Positions 1-8,283 of a stretch of DNA of 64,000 nt are shown in pieces; position 1 is the stretch's first letter, and every line of letters starts with the position of its first letter. The stretch spans positions 86,727 through 150,726 of the forward strand of contig CAIPVV010000017.1 of assembly GCA_903868595.1 (NCBI GenBank), read 5' to 3'. Under the pieces are notes generated by a model that searched no databases, was not told where the DNA came from, and worked only from the letters and a program-made list of their open reading frames with translations. Both the position numbers and the translations under genes were made by a program. This stretch comes from an uncultured Pseudomonadota bacterium. Lineage in GTDB: Bacteria; Pseudomonadota; Gammaproteobacteria; Steroidobacterales; Steroidobacteraceae.

Positions 1-640
1 GGGCAACGACGCGGCCTGCATCCATGACCACGACGTGCGTGGCCAGGCGCAGGACCTCATCAAACTGGTGGCTCACCAGGATCATCGGGATGGCGCAGTG
101 GTCGCGCAGCCGCTCCAGGTACGGCAGCACTTCCTCGCGTCGCGCGGCATCCAGGGAGGAGAGCGGCTCGTCCAGCAGCAACAGGCGCGGCTGGGCCAGC
201 AGCGCGCGTCCCAGTGCGACGCGCTGCTTCTCGCCGCCGGAGAGTCGTCCGGGTCGCCGTCCCAGGAGGGGCGCCAGTCCCAGCAGTTCCACGACCTCAT
301 CCAGGCCGATGAGCGTCCGGGCGCCCGCGGCGCGGCGCGCGCCGTAGCACAGGTTGCCCTGCACGCTGTAATGCGGGAACAGGCGCGCTTCCTGGAATAC
401 GTAGCCGACCTGGCGACGCTCGGCGGCCACGTTAAGGCGCTGGTCGGTGTCGAGCCAGCGCGCCTCGTCCAGTTGTACATGGCCCTGCTGCGCCTCCAGC
501 AGTCCGGCGATCACGTTGACCAGGGTGGTCTTGCCGCAGCCGGAGCGACCGAACAGCGCGACCACGCCGGGCGTGGGGGCCTGGAAGGCGGCGTCCAGCG
601 TGAAGTCCCCGCGCCGGTGCCGAATGGCGACGTCGAGCAT
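1..640 (-). CDS. modC: Molybdate ABC transporter ATP-binding protein ModC (3' end outside window)
   Basis: The frame is open from the ATG at 638-640 to the window edge, giving the first 213 residues. Walker A GRSGCGKTT lies at residues 31-39, the ABC signature LSGGEKQ near 133-139, Walker B LLLLDEP near 154-160 and the H-loop His near 191. The protein energises oxyanion import at the inner membrane. It begins three bases after the modB stop, so the two are cotranscribed. The C-terminal TOBE-like domain typical of ModC would lie beyond the edge and cannot be checked. Assignment as molybdate rather than sulfate transporter rests mainly on the ModB partner. Confidence 0.9.
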   Translation of the reverse strand, partial: MLDVAIRHRRGDFTLDAAFQAPTPGVVALFGRSGCGKTTLVNVIAGLLEAQQGHVQLDEARWLDTDQRLNVAAERRQVGYVFQEARLFPHYSVQGNLCYGARRAAGARTLIGLDEVVELLGLAPLLGRRPGRLSGGEKQRVALGRALLAQPRLLLLDEPLSSLDAARREEVLPYLERLRDHCAIPMILVSHQFDEVLRLATHVVVMDAGRVVA

Positions 641-643
641 CGG

Positions 644-1336
644 CTAGTTTCCCAGCCAGCGACGCAGGCCGCGCGCAAGCAGTTCCGAGGCGATGAGTCC
701 GGCGAGGCCCAATCCGAAGGACAGCAGCGCAAGCCGTGCCGCCATCGCCTCCCCGTCGGGGGATTGCAGGGCGGAGTACAGCGCCAGGGGCAGTGTCCGG
801 GTTTCCCCCGGGATGTTGGACACGAAGGTAATCACGGCTCCGAACTCGCCCAGGCCGGCCGCGAAGGCGGTGACCGTCCCGGCCAGGACCCCAGGCAGCA
901 TCAGCGGCAGCGTAATGGTGGCAAATCGGTCCCAGGGACCAGCGCCCAGTGTCCGGGCGGCTTGCTCCAGCCCGACGTCAACCCCCTCCAGGGCGATACG
1001 CATCGCCCGTACCATCAGCGGGAAGGACATGACCGCGGTAGCCAGGGCGGCGCCGGAGGTCGTGAAGACCAGCCGGATCCCGAAGGCGGCCTCCAGCAGT
1101 CGTCCCAGTGGGCCCCGAACCCCGAACAGCACCAGCAGCAGGTAGCCCACCACGACTGGCGGCAGCACCAGCGGCAGGTGGACGAAGGCATCCAGGAGGG
1201 TGCGCCCCGGGAAGCGGCGGCGGGTGAGGAGCCAGGCGATGCCGATCGCCGGCAACAGGCTGAACGCGACGCTGCGTCCCGCCACGATGAGGCTGAGGCG
1301 CAGGGCGGAGAGTTCGGCTTCACCGGGCAGTGTCAT
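644..1336 (-). CDS. modB: Molybdate ABC transporter permease ModB
   Basis: This 230-residue inner-membrane permease has about five to six hydrophobic segments and the EAA coupling loop at about 124-149 (EQAARTLGAGPWDRFATITL), followed by the ModB-like AGLGEFGAVITF. Length and motifs fit ModB, which forms the channel for molybdate delivered by ModA. The start at 1336 gives a family-like N-terminus; the frame is open further upstream, but that part has no membrane or signal features. No modA lies on the upstream side, where fbp is divergent, so the binding protein is encoded elsewhere or lies past modC. Confidence 0.88.
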   Translation of the reverse strand: MTLPGEAELSALRLSLIVAGRSVAFSLLPAIGIAWLLTRRRFPGRTLLDAFVHLPLVLPPVVVGYLLLVLFGVRGPLGRLLEAAFGIRLVFTTSGAALATAVMSFPLMVRAMRIALEGVDVGLEQAARTLGAGPWDRFATITLPLMLPGVLAGTVTAFAAGLGEFGAVITFVSNIPGETRTLPLALYSALQSPDGEAMAARLALLSFGLGLAGLIASELLARGLRRWLGN

Positions 1337-1435
1337 AAGCGGAGCATACCGGGACTGCCGCATTGCCGGCATTCCCCGCGGCAACGGATAATAAAGGCTA
1401 TGAACCACGCCAAACCCGCGGCCGGAAGGCTCGCC

Positions 1436-2416
1436 ATGTACGACATCGTTACCCTCCAGGCGCACATCCTGCAGCAGCAGGCGCGCTACCCGGATGCGAC
1501 CGGGACCTTCTCCTGGATCCTCTCGGCGATATCGATCTCCGCCAAGATGATCGCGGCACAGGTCCGCAGGGCCCGCCTGGAGGATGTGCTTGGCAGCGCC
1601 GGCGAACAAAACGTACAGGGTGAGCAGCAGCAAAAGCTCGACGTTATTGCCAATGAGATCCTGCTGCGCCTGCTGGGTGGCCGCGAGGGCGTGGCCATCG
1701 TGGCGTCCGAGGAGAACGAGGAGCCGGTGATCCTGCGCGCGCAGAACGACGGCGAGACGCGTTACTGCGTGCTTTTCGACCCACTGGACGGTTCATCCAA
1801 TCTTGATATCTGCGGCTCGGTGGGGACGATCTTCAGCATCCTGCGCAAGGACCAGTCCTCCACCGTCGCCGAGGACTCGCTGCTGCAGCCGGGTCTCAAG
1901 CAGGTGGCCGCCGGCTATGTGCTCTACGGATCCTCCACCGTGTTGGTACTCACCATTGGGTCTGGCGTCGACATGTTCGTGCTGGATCCTTCCATTGGTG
2001 CATTCGTCCGGGTGGCGCAGGGCCTGACGATCCCGCTGCGCAACAAGTGCTACTCGCTCAACGAGGGCAACCGGCTGACCCTGCCCCAGGGTTACCAGAA
2101 CTACCTGGACTGGGCCCAGCGCAGTGGGTACTCCAGCCGCTACGTGGGTGCAATGGTCGGTGACGTCCATCGCATCATGTTGCAAGGCGGCGTCTTCCTG
2201 TATCCGCCGACGAAGAAGGCGCCAAATGGGAAGCTGCGCCTCATGTACGAGGCCAATCCGATGGCGATGCTGGTCGAACAGGCCGGCGGCAAGGCGCTGG
2301 TGGGTCCTGGGCAGCGGATTCTGGAGCTGCAGCCGGAAGGCATCCACCAGAGGACCTGCGTGGTGCTCGGCAGCAGCGAGGAGGTCGACCACGTGATGGC
2401 CCACGTCGCCGGATAG
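1436..2416 (+). CDS. fbp: Class I fructose-1,6-bisphosphatase
   Basis: This 326-residue enzyme hydrolyses fructose-1,6-bisphosphate to fructose-6-phosphate in gluconeogenesis. The metal-site motifs are present: ASEENEE near residue 90, FDPLDGSSNLD near 114-124 and GKLRLMYEANPMA near the C-terminus. The start at 1436 is preceded by GGAAGG with six-base spacing and aligns with the E. coli Fbp N-terminus. A second ATG at 1400 has a poorly spaced ribosome site and would add 12 residues. The gene is divergent from modBC and feeds hexose phosphate towards the glycogen module downstream. Confidence 0.93.
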   Translation: MYDIVTLQAHILQQQARYPDATGTFSWILSAISISAKMIAAQVRRARLEDVLGSAGEQNVQGEQQQKLDVIANEILLRLLGGREGVAIVASEENEEPVILRAQNDGETRYCVLFDPLDGSSNLDICGSVGTIFSILRKDQSSTVAEDSLLQPGLKQVAAGYVLYGSSTVLVLTIGSGVDMFVLDPSIGAFVRVAQGLTIPLRNKCYSLNEGNRLTLPQGYQNYLDWAQRSGYSSRYVGAMVGDVHRIMLQGGVFLYPPTKKAPNGKLRLMYEANPMAMLVEQAGGKALVGPGQRILELQPEGIHQRTCVVLGSSEEVDHVMAHVAG

Positions 2417-2517
2417 GCGGCACGGTGGGGCTTCGCGTGGCCTGGTCCCGCAACCGGCGCGATGCGGGCTGCCAGGGAGCCGCACGGTCTGACGGGTCCC
2501 TGATTGCGGCCCTCGCG

Positions 2518-3348
2518 CTAGCGGGCAGCTGCAGGGCGTAGCGAGGCGACGGCCTTCTCGACGGCCTCTCGAGTCACCTTGTCGGCCGGCATGCACAGCA
2601 CCATTCGCAGCGCGGGGTGGTCTTCCGGTACGTAGGAGGTGTGTTCAAACGCCAGGTCGCCGAATAGCGGGTGCCGGAAACGGTACAAACCGTAGGACCC
2701 GACGTTGATCTCCGGCGTCCTCCACATGCTGCGAAAGAGCGGGGACTGCGTTTCGAGCCGCCGGATTAGCGCATGGAACTGCGGATCGTTGCCCGAGCGG
2801 CTGAAATCCACCCGGAGCTTGGCGAGCACCCGTCGCGCCGTAATCTCGAAGCTCGCCAGATCCTGGGTGCTCGTGGGCCGGTCAAACAACAGTTCAATCA
2901 GGTTGCGCCGGTTCTCGGCCAGGTTGTTGTAGTCGCGGTACAGGATCGACTGCAGCCGGTTCCAGTGCAGCACGTCCCAGCGCAGGTTCAGCACTGCCGT
3001 GGGAACGCTCAGGCCATCAACGGTCCTCACCAACTCTGGCGCCAGTTCCGTATGGGATTCCGGCGGTAGCTGCGGCGGCCGGCTCTGGACCAGCGAAAAC
3101 AGGTACGTGCGCTCATCCGGGCTGAGGCGCAGCGTGTTGCTGATGCGCTCCAGCATGTGGTCGGAGACCCGCATTTCCCGGCCCTGCTCGAGCCAGGTGT
3201 ACCAGGCCACACTGACACCCGAGAGCGCCGCCACGTCCTCACGGCGCAAGCCGGCGGTCCGGCGTCGCTGCGGTTCCGGCAGGCCCAGGTCGGCGGGCTG
3301 AAGGCGGGCGCGGCAGCTGCGCAGAAATTCCGCCCTTTGCCTCCCCAT
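2518..3348 (-). CDS. XRE-family regulator with MmyB-like ligand-binding domain
   Basis: The protein has an N-terminal helix-turn-helix (RRRTAGLRREDVAALSGVSV, residues about 28-47, followed by WYTWLEQGR) and a long C-terminal part typical of MmyB-like regulators (about residues 105-270, with NLRWDVLHWN and the LRVDF and HPLFGDLAFEH blocks). These regulators usually control an adjacent dehydrogenase or reductase. I chose the ATG at 3348 because family members begin a few residues before this point; an ATG at 3435 would add 29 residues with no family resemblance. Two perfect inverted repeats lie just upstream and could be autoregulatory operators. The target is unknown. Confidence 0.85.
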   Translation of the reverse strand: MGRQRAEFLRSCRARLQPADLGLPEPQRRRTAGLRREDVAALSGVSVAWYTWLEQGREMRVSDHMLERISNTLRLSPDERTYLFSLVQSRPPQLPPESHTELAPELVRTVDGLSVPTAVLNLRWDVLHWNRLQSILYRDYNNLAENRRNLIELLFDRPTSTQDLASFEITARRVLAKLRVDFSRSGNDPQFHALIRRLETQSPLFRSMWRTPEINVGSYGLYRFRHPLFGDLAFEHTSYVPEDHPALRMVLCMPADKVTREAVEKAVASLRPAAAR

Positions 3349-3349
3349 G

Positions 3350-3369
3350 GGCAAGAGCAGGCTCTTGCC
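3350..3369. promoter_or_regulatory. Inverted repeat at the start of the XRE regulator
   Basis: GGCAAGAGC and GCTCTTGCC form a perfect 9-base inverted repeat separated by AG. It ends one base before the ATG I favour for the regulator. It could be an operator or, on RNA, a hairpin over the start codon. Confidence 0.4.
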
Positions 3370-3383
3370 TGATCGCTCCAAAG

Positions 3384-3400
3384 TGGTATCTGCGATACCA
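3384..3400. promoter_or_regulatory. Candidate operator, TGGTATC-TGC-GATACCA
   Basis: This is a perfect 7-base inverted repeat with a 3-base spacer, about 35 bases upstream of the favoured start of the XRE regulator. Dyads of this size are typical for dimeric helix-turn-helix repressors, so autoregulation is the simplest reading. No experimental or comparative support is available here. Confidence 0.45.
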
Positions 3401-3435
3401 GTACTTGAGAAGGGTTTGATTGCTTGCTGAGCCAT

Positions 3436-4156
3436 GTGCTACCCGGGGGGCGTTGCCATGCCAAAGCAAGCGGTATTATAAGCAAATACAAGGCGATAGG
3501 CGCCAATATCACCCGCTGACGGTTTGCACCGCCGAAGAGGCTGCCCCCGCGGAGGCCGAGCCTCCTATCATAGTGGTGCCAGTAGTACCTACGGCAGCCA
3601 CATTTAAGCACCAAAATACGACGGCGCATGGCGCTACAAAACGGCTCCGGCGTACTGTGCCTGGGAGGGTTGCGTCTGGAGAACCGCGGGGTTTAGTCCG
3701 ATGCGACTTAGGCGTGCTGCCGGGGCATCACGCTGCGCAGTGGCGGATCGGCTTGGCCGAAGCCGATGGCGACGAGGCATGCCAGGTACTCGACTGGGCC
3801 GTTTGCCGCATTCCTGCCGGGTCGCGATTCCGGGCACGCGGGCGATCAACGACAATCACGTGGGATCGGTGGTCTATACGGACCTTGAGCTGAGGTACCA
3901 GGTGAAGTCGCTGGGCGACCTGCAGGCGATCGGTCGCAGGGGCTCGCTCGAGAGGAACGCGCAGATTCACGACGCGATGGCCCGTCGTTATGGGCTGGGC
4001 GTAAACTGAAGGCGCCAGTGAAGAGCGTCTGATCGCGGCGACTCTGCAAGGCGGGCTGCATGGCCCACCTTGTTTTAGACGGACGCAGCAAGTCCCGTGC
4101 CTACCGGAAAGGGGCCCGGGCGCGATGCTGCTCTTTATAAGGGGGAATTCTTGAAG
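3436..4156. other. Long stretch with no intact gene, upstream of the secreted-protein pair
   Basis: About 720 bases separate the XRE regulator from the secreted-protein pair. Short open frames exist, but none has a convincing start, ribosome site and recognisable product. Only one part resembles a protein, the receptor-like fragment at about 3837-4009. The rest is probably regulatory or decayed sequence. Confidence 0.5.
3837..4009 (+). pseudogene. Probable C-terminal remnant of a TonB-dependent receptor
   Basis: The reading frame ending at 4009 contains GSVVYTDLELRYQV, which looks like a late beta strand of a TonB-dependent receptor, and ends IHDAMARRYGLGVN, like the last strand of such receptors (a final aromatic residue is missing). 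The NNLFD-type segment normally between these strands is absent, and no upstream receptor sequence is visible, so this would be a decayed and internally deleted fragment. The resemblance is by eye and short, so it may be coincidental. Confidence 0.35.
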
Positions 4157-4981
4157 ATGTCGAAGAACGTGCCATTCATCACCGCTGCAGCGACCGTGCT
4201 GTTCTGTTGCGCAGCGCAGGCGCAGGCTCCGGCCCAGGCGCCGCGTCCTCTGCGGCTCAACAACAGCGACGATCCCTTGCTGACGCTTACCCCCCCGATC
4301 GGGCGAGTGGCAGCCGACGCGCCGCCGGGGTCCGCCCCGCCCAGTGCCAATCCGCGGGACCTGGAAGGGGTCTGGTGGATCTCGCGCTTCGAATACATGC
4401 TGGGAGCGGCGCCGGGCATTGCCCCGCCGCTCAAGCCTGAGTACATGCGCATTCTCGAGCGGCGCATCCGCGCCAAAAATCGCGGTACGCCGGAGGCTGA
4501 CGCCTCCACCGACTGCCGGCCCCACGGCATGCCTCGCCTGATGGAGAGCCCGTATCCGATCCGCATCGTGCAGACGCCGGGGCAGGTGACCTTGATGCAC
4601 GAGGTCGCGCACAACATCCGGCGCATCTACCTGGACGTGCCGCATCCGGAGAAGCTAAGGCCCAGCTACCTGGGCAACTCCGTCGGGAAGTGGGAGGGCG
4701 ATACGCTCGTCATCGACACGACGGGGCTCAACGACAAGACCTACATCGATGACGAAGGTTCGACGCATTCCACGCAGATCCACTTGGTGGAGCGGATCCG
4801 CAAGATCAAGGAGGGGCGGGAACTGGAGGACGTGATCACCGTTACCGATCCGGTCACCCTGACCGAGCCGTATAGCTTCACGCGGACCTACAAGTGGCGG
4901 CCGGACGTCAAGCCCGCCGAGTACGTCTGCGAGGAGAACAATCGTAATGCACCGGAAAACGGGGTCACCGTCGCCAAATGA
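4157..4981 (+). CDS. Secreted protein of unknown function (first of two tandem paralogues)
   Basis: The 274-residue product starts with a signal peptide (MSKNVPFITAAATVLFCCAA-QAQ) and a Pro/Ala-rich linker. The core carries LEGVWWISRFEYM, DCRPHGMPRLME and GKWEGDTLVIDTTGLNDKTYIDD, a pattern shared with the next protein (SGIWRLVGY, CLPEGMPRLM, ATWQGDTLVVDTRDFNDLTWLDD). Proteins with this pattern occur in exported-protein clusters near TonB receptors of environmental proteobacteria and acidobacteria; no activity is established that I know of. The start at 4157 gives a clean signal peptide. The stop overlaps the next start in ATGA. Confidence 0.8.
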   Translation: MSKNVPFITAAATVLFCCAAQAQAPAQAPRPLRLNNSDDPLLTLTPPIGRVAADAPPGSAPPSANPRDLEGVWWISRFEYMLGAAPGIAPPLKPEYMRILERRIRAKNRGTPEADASTDCRPHGMPRLMESPYPIRIVQTPGQVTLMHEVAHNIRRIYLDVPHPEKLRPSYLGNSVGKWEGDTLVIDTTGLNDKTYIDDEGSTHSTQIHLVERIRKIKEGRELEDVITVTDPVTLTEPYSFTRTYKWRPDVKPAEYVCEENNRNAPENGVTVAK

Positions 4982-5673
4982 GACAGGTACTACTGCTAGC
5001 TGCTCTGTGCACCGCTTCGCTGGCGTCGGCGCAGGCTCCCCTGGATCCTTCCCAGCCTGATTTCTCTGGCATCTGGCGGCTCGTGGGCTACCACGCGGCA
5101 ACCGCGCTGGACGGCCAACGTGCTCCGCCGCTGCTGCCGGAAGCCGCGAAGGTCTATGCCGAGCGCAAGGCGGCCCTGGCCAAGGGGGATCATTCCGCGG
5201 ATCCGGCCTCGACCTGCCTGCCGGAGGGGATGCCGCGGCTGATGCTCAAGGCCGAGCCCTTCGAGATCCTGCAGCGCCCCACGCTGCTGGCCTTCAACTA
5301 CCAGATCAATCGCCTGCCGCGCGTCGTCTACCTGAACCAGCCGCCGTCGACGGATGACTCGGGCTACTACCTCGGTGAGTCGACCGCGACTTGGCAGGGC
5401 GACACGCTGGTCGTCGATACGCGGGATTTCAATGACCTGACGTGGCTGGATGATTCCGGGCTGCCCCACGGTACCGCGCTGAAACTGACCGAGCGCCTGC
5501 AGCTGGCACCGGGTGCGAAGCAACTCGTTGACCGCATCACGATCGAGGATCCGGAGAACTACAAGGCGCCCTGGACGATCACGCGCCGTTACGAGCGGCT
5601 CCCGGGCTACCGCATGCCCGAGGATGTTTGCGCCGAGAAGATCGGCAGTAGTGCGCCGCGCCGTCGCAAGTGA
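4978..5673 (+). CDS. Secreted protein of unknown function (second tandem paralogue)
   Basis: The 231-residue product has a signal peptide cleaved near ASA-QAP (residues about 17-20) and then the same core as its neighbour: DFSGIWRLVGY, CLPEGMPRLM, ATWQGDTLVVDTRDFNDLTW and PWTITRRYERLPGYR. It is translationally coupled to the preceding gene through an ATGA overlap at 4978-4981, so the two products are probably made together and may act together in the periplasm. The paralogy suggests local duplication followed by divergence. The function is not known to me. Confidence 0.8.
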   Translation: MRQVLLLAALCTASLASAQAPLDPSQPDFSGIWRLVGYHAATALDGQRAPPLLPEAAKVYAERKAALAKGDHSADPASTCLPEGMPRLMLKAEPFEILQRPTLLAFNYQINRLPRVVYLNQPPSTDDSGYYLGESTATWQGDTLVVDTRDFNDLTWLDDSGLPHGTALKLTERLQLAPGAKQLVDRITIEDPENYKAPWTITRRYERLPGYRMPEDVCAEKIGSSAPRRRK

Positions 5674-5733
5674 GGCTAAGGCCCCGGCTGCGCCCTGGCG
5701 CGCAGCCGGAGCGATCGTCGAGCGGCCCGCTGG

Positions 5734-7209
5734 CTAGAGGCTGGTGGGCGCACCCTGCAGCAGGATGGTCTTGGTCTCGGTATAGCCCAGCAGGCCCGTG
5801 ATGCCACCCTCGCGGCCCAGGCCGGACTGCTTGAAACCGCCGAACGGCAGGAAGAAGTCGAGCCGGAAGTCATTCTGCGCGAGCGCCCCGGTGCGCACGC
5901 CGCGGGCTATGCGGTAGGCGCGGTCATTGTCGTTGGTGAACACGGCACCGAAGAGCCCGTAGCTGGAGTCGTTGGCGATGCGCAAGGCATCGGCCTCATC
6001 CTCGTAGCCCAGCAGCGCGATCACCGGCCCGAAGATCTCGTCCTGCGCGATGGCCATGCCGCTGGTGACATCCGTGAACAGCGTAGGGTCGAAGTAGCAG
6101 CCCTGCGGCATGTGCTTGCTGCGAGTTCCGCCGCATACCAGGCGGGCGCCCTCGGCCGTGCCACGGGCCATGTAGCCCTCGACCCGCTCCAGCTGCCGGC
6201 GCATCGCCAGCGGTCCCATCATCGTGGCCGGGTCCGTCGGGTCGCCGACGCGAATCGCGGCCAACTCCGCCTGGAGGGCCTCGGCGTAGGCGGCCTGCTG
6301 GGCGCGCGGCACGACTACGCGGCTGAGCGTGGCGCAGACCTGTCCGCTCAGGATGGAGATCGTGTGGGCGAGTTTCTTGGCGGCCGTGGCGATGTCGTAG
6401 TCATCCAGCACGATGGCCGCGGACTTGCCGCCCAGCTCCAGCGTGCAGCGCGCGATACGCTCCCCGCACAGCGCGGCGATACGCCGGCCGGCCGCGGTGC
6501 TGCCGGTGAAGCTCACCTTGTCGACGCCAGGATGCCGCACGAGGGCCTCTGAGGCCTCGCGGTGCGCCGGGACGAGGTTGACCACGCCTGGCGGGAAGCC
6601 GGCGGCCTCGGCCGCCTCGGCGACAATGTAGGCATCCAGCGGGGATTCCGGCGCGGGCTTCATGATGACCGTGCAGCCCGCCAGCAGGGCAGGGACGATC
6701 TTGTTGAGCATGATCGTCAACGGCGCGTTCCACGGTGCGATCGCGGCGACCACGCCAACCGGCTCGCGCGCGATGATCGCGGTACCCCGGCTATCCGTGG
6801 GCTTCACCGCTTCGGCGAAGTTGAAGGTGGCGCCGACCGTGGCGTAGTACTTGGCGACGGCAACAGCCCCACCGACCATGAACGGGGCGGCCATCGCGAG
6901 GGCACCCACCTGCTGCACCCAGGCGCTGGCCAGCTCGGACGTGCGCGCCTCCAGCGCCGTCGCCAGCTTGCCGATCAACGCCGCCCGCTCCGGGGTGCTC
7001 AGGCGGCTCCAGGCACTGCTGTCGAAGGCCCGTCGGGCCGCCATGACGGCGGCGTCGATATCGGGGGCGGTGGCTTCCGCGACCTCGGCCACGACACGGT
7101 CGTTCGTCGGGGAGATCACCTGCAGGTGGCCGCCGGCGGCGGGGGCGACCCAGCGACCGTCAATGTAGAGCTTGTCCGGATGACGGATGTTGACGGTTCG
7201 GCTGGTCAT
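5734..7209 (-). CDS. NAD(P)-dependent aldehyde dehydrogenase
   Basis: This 491-residue cytosolic dehydrogenase of the ALDH superfamily oxidises an aldehyde to the carboxylic acid. The catalytic Cys is at about 292 (SGQVCATLSR), the general-base Glu at about 258 (LELGGKS), the Asn at about 161 (PWNAPL) and the cofactor Lys at about 184 (MKPAPESP); FGPV lies in the C-terminal third. The substrate cannot be told from sequence. It lies 78 bases downstream of a MarR-type regulator on the same strand, which probably controls it. Confidence 0.9.
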   Translation of the reverse strand: MTSRTVNIRHPDKLYIDGRWVAPAAGGHLQVISPTNDRVVAEVAEATAPDIDAAVMAARRAFDSSAWSRLSTPERAALIGKLATALEARTSELASAWVQQVGALAMAAPFMVGGAVAVAKYYATVGATFNFAEAVKPTDSRGTAIIAREPVGVVAAIAPWNAPLTIMLNKIVPALLAGCTVIMKPAPESPLDAYIVAEAAEAAGFPPGVVNLVPAHREASEALVRHPGVDKVSFTGSTAAGRRIAALCGERIARCTLELGGKSAAIVLDDYDIATAAKKLAHTISILSGQVCATLSRVVVPRAQQAAYAEALQAELAAIRVGDPTDPATMMGPLAMRRQLERVEGYMARGTAEGARLVCGGTRSKHMPQGCYFDPTLFTDVTSGMAIAQDEIFGPVIALLGYEDEADALRIANDSSYGLFGAVFTNDNDRAYRIARGVRTGALAQNDFRLDFFLPFGGFKQSGLGREGGITGLLGYTETKTILLQGAPTSL

Positions 7210-7287
7210 GCTGGGTACTCCCCCCGATTCTAGGTCCGCAGGTGTAGCGCAACGGTGGTTGCGAGCGCAACTTGAAATTCGCGCCGC

Positions 7288-7767
7288 TCAGGACGGCGTC
7301 TTTTCCAGATTGCGCAGGAGATGTCGCAGCAGGCCGAGCAATTGTTCCCGCTCGGCGGCGCCGAGGCCCTGCAGCAGTTCCTCCTCCGAGTGCAGGCGCT
7401 CGCCGGTACCGCGGGCATGCATTTCGTGCCCGGCGGGCGTCAGGTAGAGCTGGGTGCGCAAGCGATGCTCGGGCGAGGCTTGGCGCGTCAGCAGGCCCCG
7501 ACGCTCCAGGGAGTTCACGGCCCGGCTGACCGCCGCCTTGTTCACGCCGGCAATGGCCACGATGCGGCCCGGTGGTGCGGCGGGTTCCACCGCCAGGACG
7601 GTCAGCACCCGCCACTCCATGACCGACAGGTCCAGGGCGCGGCGCAGTACCCGCTCAATGAGGACGTTGAGGCGGTTGCCGAGGTTGCACAGGAGAAAGG
7701 AGTTGGAGGCTTCGAAGGCGGTCCCGGCGGTGCTCAGGCTGGGCGCGTTGTCGGTGCTCTTTTCCAT
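7288..7767 (-). CDS. MarR-family transcriptional regulator
   Basis: The 159-residue protein has the MarR winged helix-turn-helix, with recognition region AIAGVNKAAVSRAVNSLERR near residues 72-91 and wing segment RQASPEHRLRTQLYLTPAG. Such dimeric repressors respond to small phenolic or aldehyde-like ligands. It is cotranscribed with the aldehyde dehydrogenase and divergent from feoA. Control of the dehydrogenase is inferred from position. Confidence 0.87.
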   Translation of the reverse strand: MEKSTDNAPSLSTAGTAFEASNSFLLCNLGNRLNVLIERVLRRALDLSVMEWRVLTVLAVEPAAPPGRIVAIAGVNKAAVSRAVNSLERRGLLTRQASPEHRLRTQLYLTPAGHEMHARGTGERLHSEEELLQGLGAAEREQLLGLLRHLLRNLEKTPS

Positions 7768-7916
7768 GGCGTCTGCAGAAAACTGTCCGTTTCGGGGTTG
7801 GGCTTAATCATAGCGAGGGCGCCAGCCGCAGCGGCAGGTTCTATACGCCCGGCCGCGCCGGGTCCTGCAATAGGTACTACTCAAGTAGCAGATTGTCGTG
7901 GGTTCGGTTATCTTAT

Positions 7917-7931
7917 TGAGATCGATTCTCA
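7917..7931. promoter_or_regulatory. Fur-box-like palindrome upstream of feoA
   Basis: TGAGATCGATTCTCA is palindromic at its arms (TGAGA and TCTCA), and its right half matches the ATTCTCA half of the 7-1-7 Fur motif. It lies about 40 bases upstream of the feoA start in a less GC-rich stretch. This placement fits iron-dependent repression of feoAB by Fur. Confidence 0.6.
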
Positions 7932-7972
7932 TTAGCGACCTTGCCCACATCTTTAAGCTGACCAGGACCGCC

Positions 7973-8272
7973 GTGGAGCCTCTGCATCCCCCCTCAAGCA
8001 CACAGTCCGTCTCTCTTGCGACGCTGCACAAAGGCGATCGCGGCACCGTGGCTTCGGTGTCCTACGACGAGGCGGAGGTCGGGGATGAAAACCATTCCAC
8101 CATCGGCATGCGTCTGATTGAGATCGGCTTCGTGGCCGGGGAGAGCTTCGAGGTCGTGGCGGAAGTGAGGCCGGGCGGCGATCCGATTGCGGTGCGCATC
8201 GGTGGCACCTGTTTCGCGCTGCGCCGCCGCGAAGCCGAGGCCGTGTTCGTCCATCCGGCCGCCCGGCGCTAA
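7973..8272 (+). CDS. feoA: Ferrous iron transport protein A
   Basis: The 99-residue product is a FeoA SH3-like domain (SLATLHKGDRGTVASV, then IGMRLIEIGFVAGESFEVV, then DPIAVRIGGTCFALRRREAEAVFV). FeoA is a small cytoplasmic partner needed for FeoB-dependent ferrous iron uptake. I chose the GTG at 7973 because AGGA lies five bases upstream; an in-frame ATG at 7898 would put the Fur-like site inside the gene. The region between residues 30 and 42 is slightly longer than in compact FeoA proteins. It sits 11 bases before feoB. Confidence 0.88.
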   Translation: MEPLHPPSSTQSVSLATLHKGDRGTVASVSYDEAEVGDENHSTIGMRLIEIGFVAGESFEVVAEVRPGGDPIAVRIGGTCFALRRREAEAVFVHPAARR

Positions 8273-8283
8273 GGCCACCGCCC

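Noticed and set aside
35..1435. Long upstream extension of the fbp frame
   Set aside because: It is antisense to modBC and low in protein-like content; high GC leaves few stop codons. The fbp fold starts at the ATG at 1436.
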